This document shows positions 46,763-56,281 of a stretch of 64,000 nt of DNA, one piece after another. The stretch lies in NCBI RefSeq assembly GCF_000818395.1, contig NZ_JWJG01000028.1:2649195-2713194 (forward strand), given 5' to 3'. Made by a program: the position numbers and the translations under genes. How positions within the stretch are numbered: the first letter of the stretch is position 1; each line of letters starts with the position of its first letter. The DNA comes from Noviherbaspirillum autotrophicum. GTDB lineage: Bacteria; Pseudomonadota; Gammaproteobacteria; Burkholderiales; Burkholderiaceae_D. The notes below the pieces were generated by a model. The model made no database searches and had not been told where the DNA came from. It was given only the letters and a program-made list of their open reading frames with translations.

Positions 46763-47091
46763 GACAGCATCCCTCGGTCGAACTCATTCGCCTTCGACCA
46801 GCTCTGCGGCCATTATTTCTTTTTTGTCGACCTATCGAAATACGCTGTAAGTGCCTTCTTCGCCACGGTCCTCCCATGCTGGTTCACTGCGTGGAGTTGG
46901 ATCACATTCTTTGCTAGGTCCAGGCCAATCGTCGCAATTTGCATTCGTCGCTCCCTTGGTTGATGGTTGTCGCAGCTCCTCAATATATTACTGCGGCGCA
47001 ATATAGGGAGGGGCGACCATTCCATTACTCTGGGCCGTAAGCGGACCTGCGCCTTTGTTAAAGCCCAGGCCGTGGATGCTTGCTCGCTGCT

Positions 47092-49383
47092 TCAGGCGGC
47101 TTGGCGCAGCGCCTTGGCTGCTAGCACCATGTTAGTCAGCGCAGGAATGACTTCGGCCCATTGACGGGTCTTCAGCCCACAATCAGGGTTGACCCATAGA
47201 CGCTCCGCAGGAATCCGGTCTGCCGCCTTCTTCATCAGTTGCACGATGTGTTCCTGCGTCGGAATGTTGGGCGAATGGATGTCGTAGACCCCAGGGCCGA
47301 TCTCGTTTGGATACTTGAAGTTGTCGAACGCATCCAGCAGTTCCATATCCGAACGCGAGGTCTCGATGGTGATGACGTCGGCATCCATGTCGGCGATTGA
47401 TGCAATGATGTCATTGAATTCCGAATAGCACATGTGGGTGTGAATCTGTGTTTCGTCCGCTACGCCGTTGGCCGTGATGCGGAAGGATTCAATAGCCCAG
47501 TCGAGGTATTCCGTCCATTGGACGCGACGCAGCGGCAAACCTTCGCGCAGGGCGGCCTCGTCAATCTGAATCACGCGCACGCCGGCCTTTTCCAGATCCA
47601 GCACCTCCTGGCGGATTGCTAATGCCAGTTGTTTGCACGATTCCGAGCGTGGCTGATCGTCGCGGACAAAAGACCAGTTTAGGATCGTCACCGGACCGGT
47701 GAGCATGCCCTTCATTGGTTTCTTCGTGAGAGATTGCGCATAGGTGATCCATTCAACCGTCATCGCTTTTGGACGGCTGATGTCGCCGAACAGGATAGGC
47801 GGTTTGACGCAACGCGAGCCGTAGGATTGCACCCAGCCGAACTGACTGAAGGCATAGCCTTCGAGCTGTTCGCCAAAGTACTCGACCATGTCGTTACGCT
47901 CGGCTTCGCCGTGCACTAGCACGTCCAGATCCAGCGCTTCCTGTTCGCGGACGCTCCGGGCGATTTCCGCCTGCATCGCGGCTTGGTAACCGCTAGCATC
48001 GAGGCGTCCGGCCTTGAACTCGCTGCGGGCATGGCGAATTTCCGCAGTCTGCGGGAACGAGCCGATAGTAGTGGTTGGATAGGCTGGCAGTTTCAGCAAG
48101 GAAGCTTGTTTTTTCGCGCGTTCGGTATAGGCGCTATCGCGTTGACCGAGCTGGGAGTCGATCTTTGCGATGGCGGTCTTGACCGCAGGATTGTGCACAC
48201 GACGGGAAGTGCGCCGTTTCTCGATTGCCGCATGGTTCGCAATGAGCGCCTCCTGTACGCCGACTCTTCCGTTGTTCAATGCCTTGCCCAATATCCGTAA
48301 CTCCTCCAGCTTTTGCAGCGCAAACGCCAGCCAGGACTTGATCTCAGCGTCTAGTTTTTGTTCGCTGTTCAGGTCCACCGGCACGTGCAGCAATGAGCAG
48401 GATGGAGCGATCCATAAACGGTCTTGCAACACGCGATGAATTGGCTCCAGCCATTCCAGCGTGGCATGTAGGTCGGTTTTCCAGATATTGCGGCCGTTGA
48501 TCACGCCCAGAGACAACACCTTGTCCGCAGGCAGTGTGTCCAGCAAAGGCAGCACATCGCTGCGACCGCTGATGGCATCGACATGCAAGCCAGCCACCGG
48601 GAGGTGTGCAGCAAGAGAGCGGTTTTCCAGCAATTGACCAAAGTAAGTTGCCAGAAGCAGTTTGACGCGGCAGGCTTTCAATTCACCGTACGCGGTGTTG
48701 AAGGCATTTTGCCAGGAGCCATCGAGTTCGGTCACGAGCAGCGGTTCGTCGATCTGTACCCACTCAACGCCTTGCGTAGCAAGCGTGTTGAGCAATTGCG
48801 CGTATACAGGCAATAAGCGCGGCAATAAGGCCAGCTTGTTGGAGTTGTCCTTGGCTTTGCCCAACGCGAGGTACGTGACCGGACCAATGATGACCGGTTT
48901 GGCGTTCACACCCTGTGCTTTGGCTTCCACCAATTGCGCCAGCAAGCGCGAAGCGTCTAACCTAAATTCAGTTGCGGCGGTGAATTCGGGGACAATGTAG
49001 TGGTAATTGGTGTCGAACCACTTGGTCATCTCGCCTGGAGCAACACCGCCGCAGCAAGCGCTATGGTCTTCTACGCTCTGCGCCGAGCGACCACGTGCCA
49101 CACGGAAGTAGTTATCCAGCCCGTCACCATGAAAACCGCGTACGCGTTCGGGCAGGTTGCCCAGTGTGAAGCTCATGTCGAGCACTTGATCATAGAACGC
49201 AAAATCCCCGACAGGGACGAGATCCAGACCGGTCTGGTTGCCCCAGTGGCGCTTGCGCAGCTGCGCGCCAAGCTCCTTCAATGCGTCGCGTGAGGATTCG
49301 CCTTTCCAGTAAGATTCCAGCGCGAACTTCAGTTCACGCTTTGCGCCGATACGAGGAAAGCCGAGGTTGTGAATGGTGACCAT
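47092..49383 (-). CDS. metE: Cobalamin-independent methionine synthase
   Basis: A 763-residue enzyme ([20 protein letters not shown] start) that transfers a methyl group from methyl-tetrahydrofolate polyglutamate to homocysteine. Zinc-ligand regions are visible ([10 protein letters not shown] and NPDCGLKTR), with the family core [23 protein letters not shown] 49383 has a GGAG site; an upstream in-frame extension is not conserved. Divergent from metR with a shared regulatory gap. It is flanked by an IS110 element on its 3' side. Confidence 0.96.
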   Translation of the reverse strand: MVTIHNLGFPRIGAKRELKFALESYWKGESSRDALKELGAQLRKRHWGNQTGLDLVPVGDFAFYDQVLDMSFTLGNLPERVRGFHGDGLDNYFRVARGRSAQSVEDHSACCGGVAPGEMTKWFDTNYHYIVPEFTAATEFRLDASRLLAQLVEAKAQGVNAKPVIIGPVTYLALGKAKDNSNKLALLPRLLPVYAQLLNTLATQGVEWVQIDEPLLVTELDGSWQNAFNTAYGELKACRVKLLLATYFGQLLENRSLAAHLPVAGLHVDAISGRSDVLPLLDTLPADKVLSLGVINGRNIWKTDLHATLEWLEPIHRVLQDRLWIAPSCSLLHVPVDLNSEQKLDAEIKSWLAFALQKLEELRILGKALNNGRVGVQEALIANHAAIEKRRTSRRVHNPAVKTAIAKIDSQLGQRDSAYTERAKKQASLLKLPAYPTTTIGSFPQTAEIRHARSEFKAGRLDASGYQAAMQAEIARSVREQEALDLDVLVHGEAERNDMVEYFGEQLEGYAFSQFGWVQSYGSRCVKPPILFGDISRPKAMTVEWITYAQSLTKKPMKGMLTGPVTILNWSFVRDDQPRSESCKQLALAIRQEVLDLEKAGVRVIQIDEAALREGLPLRRVQWTEYLDWAIESFRITANGVADETQIHTHMCYSEFNDIIASIADMDADVITIETSRSDMELLDAFDNFKYPNEIGPGVYDIHSPNIPTQEHIVQLMKKAADRIPAERLWVNPDCGLKTRQWAEVIPALTNMVLAAKALRQAA

Positions 49384-49451
49384 GAATCGCTCCAAAAAAA
49401 CAAGAATGGAGCGCATCGTAGGCCTCATTTATTATGAAGTAAAATGGTATT

Positions 49452-49471
49452 AATTCACAGTTCTATGAATT
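49452..49471. promoter_or_regulatory. Dyad in the metE-metR intergenic region
   Basis: AATTCA-N8-TGAATT is a perfect dyad 13 bases before the metR start and 68 bases before metE. It may be a MetR site, though it is not the canonical TGAA-N5-TTCA; TGAA and TTCA half-sites occur on both sides of it. Confidence 0.45.
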
Positions 49472-49484
49472 ATGCTCACTTATT

Positions 49485-50429
49485 ATGCTGGAACGTACCC
49501 ACCTAGCCATTGTGCAGGAACTCGAAAAGCAGGGTTCTCTGACGGGCGCTGCCAACGTGCTATGCGTGACGCAGTCCGCGCTGAGCCACAGTATGAAAAA
49601 GCTGGAACAGCAGGTGGGAACGGACATCTGGCTGCGTGAAGGCCGTAGTCTTCGGCTGACGCAAGCGGGACAGTATTTGCTGGCTGTTGCCAATCGGATT
49701 TTGCCGCAGTTGACGCTTGCAGAAGAAAGGCTACGCCAGTTCGCACAAGGGGAGCGCGGCACACTACGCATAGGCATGGAGTGCCATCCCTGTTACCAAT
49801 GGCTGTTGAAGGTCGTATCGCCCTATTTGGCAGCCTGGCCCGATGTCGAGGTTGACGTCAAACAGAAATTCCAGTTCGGCGGCATCGGCGCACTGTTTGG
49901 CTATGAAATTGATTTGCTGGTCACGCCAGATCCGCTCCACAAGCCCGGCTTGAAATTCGAGCCCGTGTTCGATTATGAACAGGTGCTGGTGGTCGCCCGT
50001 AGCCACGCACTTGCGGGTGCCAAATACGTCAAACCACCGCAGCTCACGCGTGAAGTGCTGATTACTTATCCCGTTGCCACAGACCGCTTGGATATCTATA
50101 ACCAGTTTCTGTTGCCCGCAGGCGTGACACCCAAGCGCCACAAGACCATCGAGAATACGGACATCATGATGCAGATGGTCGCCAGCGGCCGGGGAGTTGC
50201 CGCCTTGCCGCGCTGGCTGGTGCAGGAATACGCCAGCAAGGTCGATGTCGTTCCGGTGCGTCTGGGGCGCGATGGGATCGCCAAGCAGATATTTCTTGGG
50301 GCTCGCGACACCGATGGGGACATCGATTATTTGAGAGCGTTCGTCGATCTCGCGCGCCAATCTAGTTGGACGTTTCAACCTGCCAATCAGGCTGCACAAT
50401 CCACAATACCGGATCTACGTGAATTATGA
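49485..50429 (+). CDS. metR: LysR-family regulator of methionine synthesis, MetR-like
   Basis: A 314-residue LysR protein with the N-terminal helix-turn-helix (GSLTGAANVLCVTQSALSHS) and an effector-binding domain (RGTLRIGMECHPCYQWLLKV). Homocysteine is the usual coinducer of MetR. Divergent placement from metE supports the name. It ends before a hairpin (50528-50558) shared with a convergent gene. Confidence 0.92.
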   Translation: MLERTHLAIVQELEKQGSLTGAANVLCVTQSALSHSMKKLEQQVGTDIWLREGRSLRLTQAGQYLLAVANRILPQLTLAEERLRQFAQGERGTLRIGMECHPCYQWLLKVVSPYLAAWPDVEVDVKQKFQFGGIGALFGYEIDLLVTPDPLHKPGLKFEPVFDYEQVLVVARSHALAGAKYVKPPQLTREVLITYPVATDRLDIYNQFLLPAGVTPKRHKTIENTDIMMQMVASGRGVAALPRWLVQEYASKVDVVPVRLGRDGIAKQIFLGARDTDGDIDYLRAFVDLARQSSWTFQPANQAAQSTIPDLREL

Positions 50430-50527
50430 GTGTCAACTTTTGGCCGGATGTACCTAATCGAAGTTTTTGAGGCGCCGGCAGCTTTATGCGCAGTTGCTGA
50501 CCTTCGCCTTCTGGTCATGAGTTGGAG

Positions 50528-50558
50528 CAGGCGACCCTAAGCGGCCCGTGGTCGCCTG
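50528..50558. other. Hairpin between convergent metR and lipocalin genes
   Basis: CAGGCGACC pairs with GGTCGCCTG (9 bp). No T-tract follows on either strand. Confidence 0.35.
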
Positions 50559-50579
50559 TGCAGGATGCCCTTGGCTTCC

Positions 50580-51095
50580 TTATTCGGCACGCTTCAACAC
50601 TACTTCAGCAGAACCTCCGCTGGAAGCGGACGGGGTTATCCATTTCAACTCATCGCCAGAAATGCTAAATGGCCTCTTCTGGGATGTGCCATTCCAATTC
50701 GGGAACGTACTTGAATCTATTTTGAAGGTAATCGTTTTTTCAGTTTCGTTGACTTCGTACTTGCCAAAATGGGCGATTGACCCTTGCACCACCGCCTTGT
50801 ACTCGTCAGAGGTGCCCTGATTACGGTCATTGGAGGCGAACTTTGGCTGGCCAGTACGAGAGGTCATCAGCACGTAATTTCCTTTGCTGTCAAACATCGC
50901 TCGACCTTGTGGGTGAGGACCAAAGAGCGGTGCCCTACTGCCGTCCGGCTTGACGTTGTCCACGGACACGTACTTCCACGTTCCTACGATTTGTTCCTTG
51001 AGGGATTTTTGCTGCCCGATGGCAGTGCTAGGTAGTAGACCGGTGGTGAAAAGTATGAATGCAGAAGGTGCAGCAAAAATTACGCCGTAATTCAT
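50580..51095 (-). CDS. Lipocalin-like domain protein (exported)
   Basis: A 171-residue protein with a signal peptide (ending TAIG-Q) and a lipocalin-like domain: LKEQIVGTWKYVSVDNVKPD, RAMFDSKGNYVLMTSRTGQPKFASN, and a C-terminal KWITPSASSGGSAEVVLKR. The domain occurs in proteins of unknown ligand. GAGGT ribosome site before ATG 51095. Confidence 0.8.
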   Translation of the reverse strand: MNYGVIFAAPSAFILFTTGLLPSTAIGQQKSLKEQIVGTWKYVSVDNVKPDGSRAPLFGPHPQGRAMFDSKGNYVLMTSRTGQPKFASNDRNQGTSDEYKAVVQGSIAHFGKYEVNETEKTITFKIDSSTFPNWNGTSQKRPFSISGDELKWITPSASSGGSAEVVLKRAE

Positions 51096-51137
51096 GGCGA
51101 CCTCACTAGGACAAAATCCGTGTCGATACTCGAATGT

Positions 51138-51241
51138 CTTGAGACCGAGCAATGCCGCCAACACCACGAATGCAGCTTTCGTCTTCGGCCTGTCCAGCCA
51201 CTGTAAACCGATGCCGTCTGGCCTATTTAATCGGTCTCAAG
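51138..51241. repeat. Inverted repeat with 11-bp perfect arms, 104 bases long
   Basis: CTTGAGACCGA (51138-51148) and TCGGTCTCAAG (51231-51241) are exact complements. The span is non-coding. Size is close to the element at 25067-25174 but the sequences differ. It lies in the non-coding gap 51096-51484. Confidence 0.6.
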
Positions 51242-51283
51242 CTATGGTTCCTGAAAGAGTCGCTGTCATTGACTGAAATTCGA

Positions 51284-51315
51284 CCGTCCGGAAGTGGCCG
51301 ACTGCTGCCGGACGG
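51284..51315. other. Short hairpin in the same gap
   Basis: CCGTCCGG and CCGGACGG form an 8-bp stem. There is no clear T-tract for the leftward sppA transcript, so terminator function is not shown. Confidence 0.35.
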
Positions 51316-51484
51316 CAATTCTTATTGAACGGCCGATTGGTTCTTGAAACCGGACATTGGACAGAGTGGGCGCCTAGTTCGTCCTGGCGCCCACGGTATC
51401 AAAATGCCGCTGATTGCCCCGAACAGAGTGTTCACGAGTGCTTGTCGTCCGTCATGCGAGGCGAGCCGTTGTTGTATCGCCGTT

Positions 51485-52531
51485 CTAGCGCAGCTGCATG
51501 CTTTGCTGCGAGATGACGCGCTCGAGGATGTCGGCAAGGATTAAATGAAAACTGGCGGAGAGCGCGCCGAATCCGTCCTGATGCGGGCCGAAATTGTAGG
51601 TCTTAAGGCCCCAGGTAGACGCGACAACGTCATCGACAGTACTGATTGCGTCGATCAGGCCCAGTTCCTTGGCTTCAATGCCACCCCAAACCTCGCCACT
51701 GCCATAGTCAACCCCTGGTTTCAGGAATGGTCCACGGGAGGTTTTCAGTTCTTCCACGAACGTCTGCCCCATTTGGTCGACCAGCTTCTTTGCCTTCGCG
51801 TCGACCTCCGGCGATACCGGTGTGAACGGATTCAGAAAGGACTTGAGCTTGCCCGAGGCGTAAACACGCTGCGAAACGTCGAGTTTGGCCATCGCGCGAT
51901 GTAACTCCCAGGGCGCCATGATCGCGCCGATGGATCCGACCAGGCTGTATTTGCCGGCGATGACTTTGTCGGCATGCATGGCGATCATATAGGCGGCCGA
52001 GGCGCCGACATTATTAATCACCGCAATAACTGGCTTATTGTGCTTCTTCTTCAGCGCTGAGATCGCATTGGTAATTCGCTCCGACTCAACCGGCGCGCCG
52101 CCAGGGCTGTCGATGGCCAGCACAACGCCTTTTACATTGGCGTTCGAGAAGGCGCGTTCCAGGACAGGGACGATTTTGTCTGCGGAGGCCGTGGCGCCGG
52201 ACACGATCTGGCCGTCAATATGCACCACGCCTACAACATCCGTGAATGGGCCGAGACGATAGCCGGCAGTCCCAAGGAAGAAAATGAAGTACAAAAGGCC
52301 GATCACGAGTGGGGCGGCGAAGAAGATCCCTTGGAAGAACATTCTCCAGCGTCGTTCTGACTTGCGCTCTGCAGCAGCCAGCTGGTGCTCCGCTTGTAGG
52401 TTTTCACGCTGGGCGCGCATTTCCCTGAGCAATTGAAACGCTATAGATTCGCTTTCAGGCGATGGAGAGCCTGGTGTTGCGGCGGTGTGATGAGGCGAGC
52501 GCTGGTCGATGGGCGATGTCTCGTTAATCAT
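51485..52531 (-). CDS. sppA: Signal peptide peptidase SppA-type, peptidase family S49
   Basis: A 348-residue membrane-bound protease. A charged N-terminus with a coiled-coil (LLREMRAQRENLQAEHQLAA) leads to one membrane helix, then the S49 domain: GVVLAIDSPGGAPVES, the nucleophile region NVGASAAYMIAMHAD and the Lys region YASGKLKSFLNPFTPVSPE. It degrades remnant signal peptides in the membrane. The N-terminal cytoplasmic coil is longer than in minimal SppA. GGAG site before ATG 52531. Confidence 0.88.
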   Translation of the reverse strand: MINETSPIDQRSPHHTAATPGSPSPESESIAFQLLREMRAQRENLQAEHQLAAAERKSERRWRMFFQGIFFAAPLVIGLLYFIFFLGTAGYRLGPFTDVVGVVHIDGQIVSGATASADKIVPVLERAFSNANVKGVVLAIDSPGGAPVESERITNAISALKKKHNKPVIAVINNVGASAAYMIAMHADKVIAGKYSLVGSIGAIMAPWELHRAMAKLDVSQRVYASGKLKSFLNPFTPVSPEVDAKAKKLVDQMGQTFVEELKTSRGPFLKPGVDYGSGEVWGGIEAKELGLIDAISTVDDVVASTWGLKTYNFGPHQDGFGALSASFHLILADILERVISQQSMQLR

Positions 52532-52956
52532 GCGTTTGCTCCGCAAGAAATGTATTAGATGACTGCACCTGGGGCATGCGATAAGGTCCATCACCAAATT
52601 ACATTTCGAAACGGGTGGCAGCTACGGGGAAAGTGGCGATTTTCTTGGGGCTTTTGGCATCAGTTCTTGCGAGATTCCTAGACTCGAATTATCGCCATTT
52701 CTCTATAACTGCCACTGCCAAAGAGTATTGAAGACAATGGCATGCCTGATACGTCGCGATGGGCCGTAGAAGGCAAACAGAAACGTCCGCCGCACGCCTG
52801 TCAGAGAGACTGTGGAAGAGTGGCGGGGAAAATGAGGTGGAACGGCATCTGATTTATCTCTAATTTCAATAAACAAACCACCGGCAGAATATTCAGCACC
52901 GCTGTCGCTTGTTGCTGCAGATGCTTGAAACTGTCCATGCATGAAGAAGGGCAACG
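52532..52956. other. Intergenic stretch of 425 bases
   Basis: Nothing firm. A minus-strand frame at 52703-52996 lacks a ribosome site and overlaps the next plus-strand gene. No promoter or terminator recognised with confidence. Confidence 0.3.
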
Positions 52957-53340
52957 ATGAAGAGCATGATTTGGATAGGAGTAACTTTAGGAACATTGAT
53001 TGGTGTTCTATCTGCCGCTGGACGGGACGTGTCCACTATGGTTGTTATGGGAATCGTAGGCGCCGGATTCGGTGCTCCAATCGGGGCGGTACTCTCTGCA
53101 CTGGTCACAGTCGCAAGCAGAAAATGCAAATGGGGGAATGGCGGCAATGTCGGTATGAGGAGAAATGAGTCTCAACAGAGCTACGATACGTATTCTCCGA
53201 TGATGACCACAGATGAATGGATGGATTACCGACAGCAGTTTCCATTCTATGCAGCTGGGGATACTGCCCCAATGACGAAGGCCATGACGGGATGGCGTGA
53301 TGCCTCCGATATTCATTACACCAGAGACATCGCCTCGTAA
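52957..53340 (+). CDS. Small membrane protein with glycine-zipper-like helices
   Basis: A 127-residue protein: two hydrophobic, Gly-rich segments (WIGVTLGTLIGVLSAAG and GIVGAGFGAPIGAVLSALVTVAS) and a polar C-terminal half (TTDEWMDYRQQFPFYAAG). AAGGG site at 8 bases. It is convergent with the traG gene. No family recognised; possibly cargo of the conjugative element. Confidence 0.6.
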   Translation: MKSMIWIGVTLGTLIGVLSAAGRDVSTMVVMGIVGAGFGAPIGAVLSALVTVASRKCKWGNGGNVGMRRNESQQSYDTYSPMMTTDEWMDYRQQFPFYAAGDTAPMTKAMTGWRDASDIHYTRDIAS

Positions 53341-53442
53341 AGAGCATTGTCAAGACAGGTGAGGACGCTTTTTCTATCTTCAAAGCGGTAATGAGCATGC
53401 CTGCTCCATACATAATTTGAAACAACCCGCGCAGCGCTAATC

Positions 53443-56244
53443 CTATTTATCCTGCAAAACCTTTTGAACGATTTCTTTAGCATTCTCGAAGGTATTAGAT
53501 GCGTCACGGCCGCCCTGGCTCGCTGCATTCAGTAGCAACGATTTGCGCGTTGCCAATGTTCCGTTTTCAGTTTTGGTGATTTCAGTCTCTTTATCAAATT
53601 CCTTCGGAGCTGATGAGGTTTTATCCGTGAGCACTTTGCCCCCTTCTTGGATATCCTTCCGAACAGTTTTCAGTTCCGGATTGGGAGCAGAAGCGGCTTG
53701 TTCTGGCGCTGAGATTGCCGGGCCATGAGCTTTCACTGCCGAGCGGTTTTTCATATTGATAGTGTCAATATTGGGCTTGAGATTCGGGGCAGCGCTATAG
53801 GAATCGTGCTGTTTTGAAGCATCACCGAATGAAACGGGAACTGCAGTTCCATCCGAAAATACGCGATTCGGGCGAGGCGCCTGACGCGCGAGTTCACTGT
53901 CAAGCAGGGCATGTGCAGATGCGCTGGTGCCACCATATTGCTCCGCATAGCGCCGAAACATTTCAATATTATGGGGATCGGCGGCAATATCGATGGAAAT
54001 CGTCTCTCCCTTTTCGCGTGCACTTGATAGTCGTTCGGCAAACGCAACACGCTCAGCGTACTTCGCTTCAGTGCGTTGCGCACGATTGGTCGTGGTAGCT
54101 AGGCGCGAGGACAGCTCTGAAGCTTCGCTATTGTCGCGTGATAGGGCGTTGAGCACGCTGGTGTCACGACTGAGGCGGTCGCCGAACTTCTTGAATTCGG
54201 CCATCTGGTCCTGCGTGAGGTAACTGAGAACTTTCTGCTCTTCAGCCGAGATGCCCGCACTGTAGTTCTTTCCTGCACTTGCTCTCACCTCGGCGCCTGC
54301 GTTCAGAATGGGACTGTTTGTGCCAAAACCAAAATGGCCGGCAGCACCAAAAGCGATTTGCGCAACTTGCTGCTGGGTCAAACCGGTTTTAGAAGCGACT
54401 TGATTTGTAATTTGATTGAGATGGTCAAGACTGTTGCCGATCTCTTCATAGCTGCTACGGGAAGATCCGCTGGAACTTCGATGAGAACCGAGCTTGGTCG
54501 TGCCTTTGCTAAAAATATCGGCAAGGATCGTAGAGCGCTCGGTGTTTGCCGCGATGGCTTCACTTCGCGCTGCGTCGGCAGATTTATTGGCTTCCGCCAC
54601 CTCCTGTTCGCCAACCTTAACCGAGACCGTGCGTGACGCAAATCCTTGATTACGCAGCATATTGATCGCGGAGACGCCAGTCAGTGCGTTGGTGCTCAGG
54701 GTGTTCCCGGTAATATCGCTCTGGGCACTGCTCATGAATGCTGACGTGCGGTTCGGCGCCAGCTGCATCTGGTCCATGCTGACATTACCCATGTTGACGT
54801 TGCCATTGGCCGCTGACCCCGATGTCGAGGACGTCGTCGACTGAAGCCCGGACAATCCGCCGACCAGTGCGTTGCCCAGGTTTTCCATTCGTTTGATCGC
54901 CGCCCAGGCAATGACGGGAATGCTGATCGTCAGGTAGCCGACCACTGCCTGCGACGAGATTGCATTCGCAAATATTGGCGACGCCGTCAGCAGCGACAAC
55001 GCCTTCGCGCCGCTGCCGATATCGGCCGCCGCCGATAATTCCGATGCGGCATAGATGCTCGCCATATAGTTGAGGATCGCATACAGCGGTGGCCAGAGCT
55101 GGATCCAGATCAGCACGCCCAGGTAGTTTTTCAACGCCATCATCGTTTCGCGACCACTGGTTAAAAACAGCAGCAAGACCACTAGCGGGAACAGCGCGTA
55201 GGCGAGGGCTTCCACCACATTGCGTACCACCGGCAGCGCCTGTTCCGCGATCTTGCCATTGTTGATCCAGGCAGCATTAGTCTGCGCAACCGCCTGTGCC
55301 TGGCCGACTGCCAGGATGATGGACGCCGGGTCGTTGATCTTTTGCCCGATGATCTTGCCCGTGTCATTGATCGCGTTGAGCATGGCATTCTGCCGGATGA
55401 TGTCTGCCGCCGAGGCAGCGGCATTCGCAATATGGTTCCTGATATACGCCTGCTGGATTTGGTTGGCGATCACGGATGAGGCGGCCGCCGCTGGTAGGGT
55501 CGGGTTCAGCTGGAATGCCAGTTTTCCTTGGATCAGGCTGACTTGCGCTGGGATCCGCGCAGAGAGGGCGTTATAGGCATTCGGGCAGGTATCAGTGGAG
55601 ACCGACCCGCCGACGCTGGTGAGCGTGGTAAAGCGCGCGGGATTCGGATTTCCCATCAAGCTCCAGACATCGTCGGACCGGGAAAACGTGGTGGGATCGA
55701 TGGTGCCATCGATCAGGTCGAACATCGTGCAGTTGTGGATGAAATTGATGAGGTCGGTGCGGAAGTTTGGATCCTGGAACACAACGCTGCCAGTCTCGCG
55801 GATCAGGCGGTTGCCGAACAGGAGTCCGTTTTTCTGGTAAGTCAGCTCGCTCGGGAGATTGGCATTGCCGGGAATGACCTGGAACGCGGTTTCGAACAGC
55901 TCGGTAATCGTCGTGCCCACCGTGCTCGTGATGCCGCCGAACATGGCCAGACCAAAGGGAACATTGTCGATGATCTTGACGGGCGCGCCGCCGGTTTTAT
56001 CGACGATGCCGACCGTAACGCGCGGCACGAAAAGGACCGAATAGACCAGCACGACGGTGGCGAGCCATTGCCAGCCTTGCAGTTTTTGTGGGGCAAATGC
56101 ATAGGCGAGCAGTGCCGCGATAAACCCGCAGAAGGCGACGCCGGCCATCGCGCTCAAATACGTATCCGATCCCCGGATGGCGGCAATGGCGTTGAATATC
56201 CCGAACAGGCCGTCCGAATTCTGGTACGCGAAAATTTCCCACAT
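53443..56244 (-). CDS. traG: F-type conjugation protein TraG (mating-pair stabilisation)
   Basis: A 933-residue inner-membrane protein. The first part holds several membrane helices and the TraG_N region (YAFAPQKLQGWQWLATVVLV, YLGVLIWIQLWPPLYAILNYM). The C-terminal 400 residues are hydrophilic and helical, as in F TraG, whose length (about 940) is similar. It helps pilus assembly and stabilises mating pairs; in F the C-terminus acts in entry exclusion. Last gene of the conjugation module in this window. Confidence 0.9.
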   Translation of the reverse strand: MWEIFAYQNSDGLFGIFNAIAAIRGSDTYLSAMAGVAFCGFIAALLAYAFAPQKLQGWQWLATVVLVYSVLFVPRVTVGIVDKTGGAPVKIIDNVPFGLAMFGGITSTVGTTITELFETAFQVIPGNANLPSELTYQKNGLLFGNRLIRETGSVVFQDPNFRTDLINFIHNCTMFDLIDGTIDPTTFSRSDDVWSLMGNPNPARFTTLTSVGGSVSTDTCPNAYNALSARIPAQVSLIQGKLAFQLNPTLPAAAASSVIANQIQQAYIRNHIANAAASAADIIRQNAMLNAINDTGKIIGQKINDPASIILAVGQAQAVAQTNAAWINNGKIAEQALPVVRNVVEALAYALFPLVVLLLFLTSGRETMMALKNYLGVLIWIQLWPPLYAILNYMASIYAASELSAAADIGSGAKALSLLTASPIFANAISSQAVVGYLTISIPVIAWAAIKRMENLGNALVGGLSGLQSTTSSTSGSAANGNVNMGNVSMDQMQLAPNRTSAFMSSAQSDITGNTLSTNALTGVSAINMLRNQGFASRTVSVKVGEQEVAEANKSADAARSEAIAANTERSTILADIFSKGTTKLGSHRSSSGSSRSSYEEIGNSLDHLNQITNQVASKTGLTQQQVAQIAFGAAGHFGFGTNSPILNAGAEVRASAGKNYSAGISAEEQKVLSYLTQDQMAEFKKFGDRLSRDTSVLNALSRDNSEASELSSRLATTTNRAQRTEAKYAERVAFAERLSSAREKGETISIDIAADPHNIEMFRRYAEQYGGTSASAHALLDSELARQAPRPNRVFSDGTAVPVSFGDASKQHDSYSAAPNLKPNIDTINMKNRSAVKAHGPAISAPEQAASAPNPELKTVRKDIQEGGKVLTDKTSSAPKEFDKETEITKTENGTLATRKSLLLNAASQGGRDASNTFENAKEIVQKVLQDK

Positions 56245-56281
56245 GGGTTGGACTCCGGCGAGAACGTACTGATGTTGAAAA

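Larger units (their letters stand above)
45939..46847 (-). mobile_element. IS5-family (IS427/IS1031-type) element inserted in the IS110 gene
   Basis: The two ends share TATTTCGATAGG as inverted repeats (left GAGCCTATTTCGATAGG; right, complement, CAGCGTATTTCGATAGG). The direct repeat TAA (45936-45938 and 46848-46850) is a 3-base target duplication, typical of the TNA type. Two overlapping reading frames encode the transposase. Confidence 0.88.
45004..46944 (-). pseudogene. IS110-family transposase interrupted by an IS5-type element
   Basis: The first 32 codons (46944 to 46848, MQIATIGLDLAKNVIQLHAV) are separated from the rest (45938 to 45004) by a 909-base insertion. Joining them at the 3-base duplication TTA restores VAKKALKRDQVLLFLAK and gives a protein of about 342 residues, normal for IS110. 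The DEDD-type residues are visible (IGLDLAKN, IGMEAC, TNKNDAADAEAI) and the C-terminal transposase_20 domain has EIPGIGPITASALVA. The ends of the IS110 element itself could not be fixed. Confidence 0.88.

Noticed and set aside
52703-52996. Minus-strand frame of 97 codons before the small membrane protein gene
   Set aside because: No ribosome site, overlaps the better-supported plus-strand gene, and has an odd composition.
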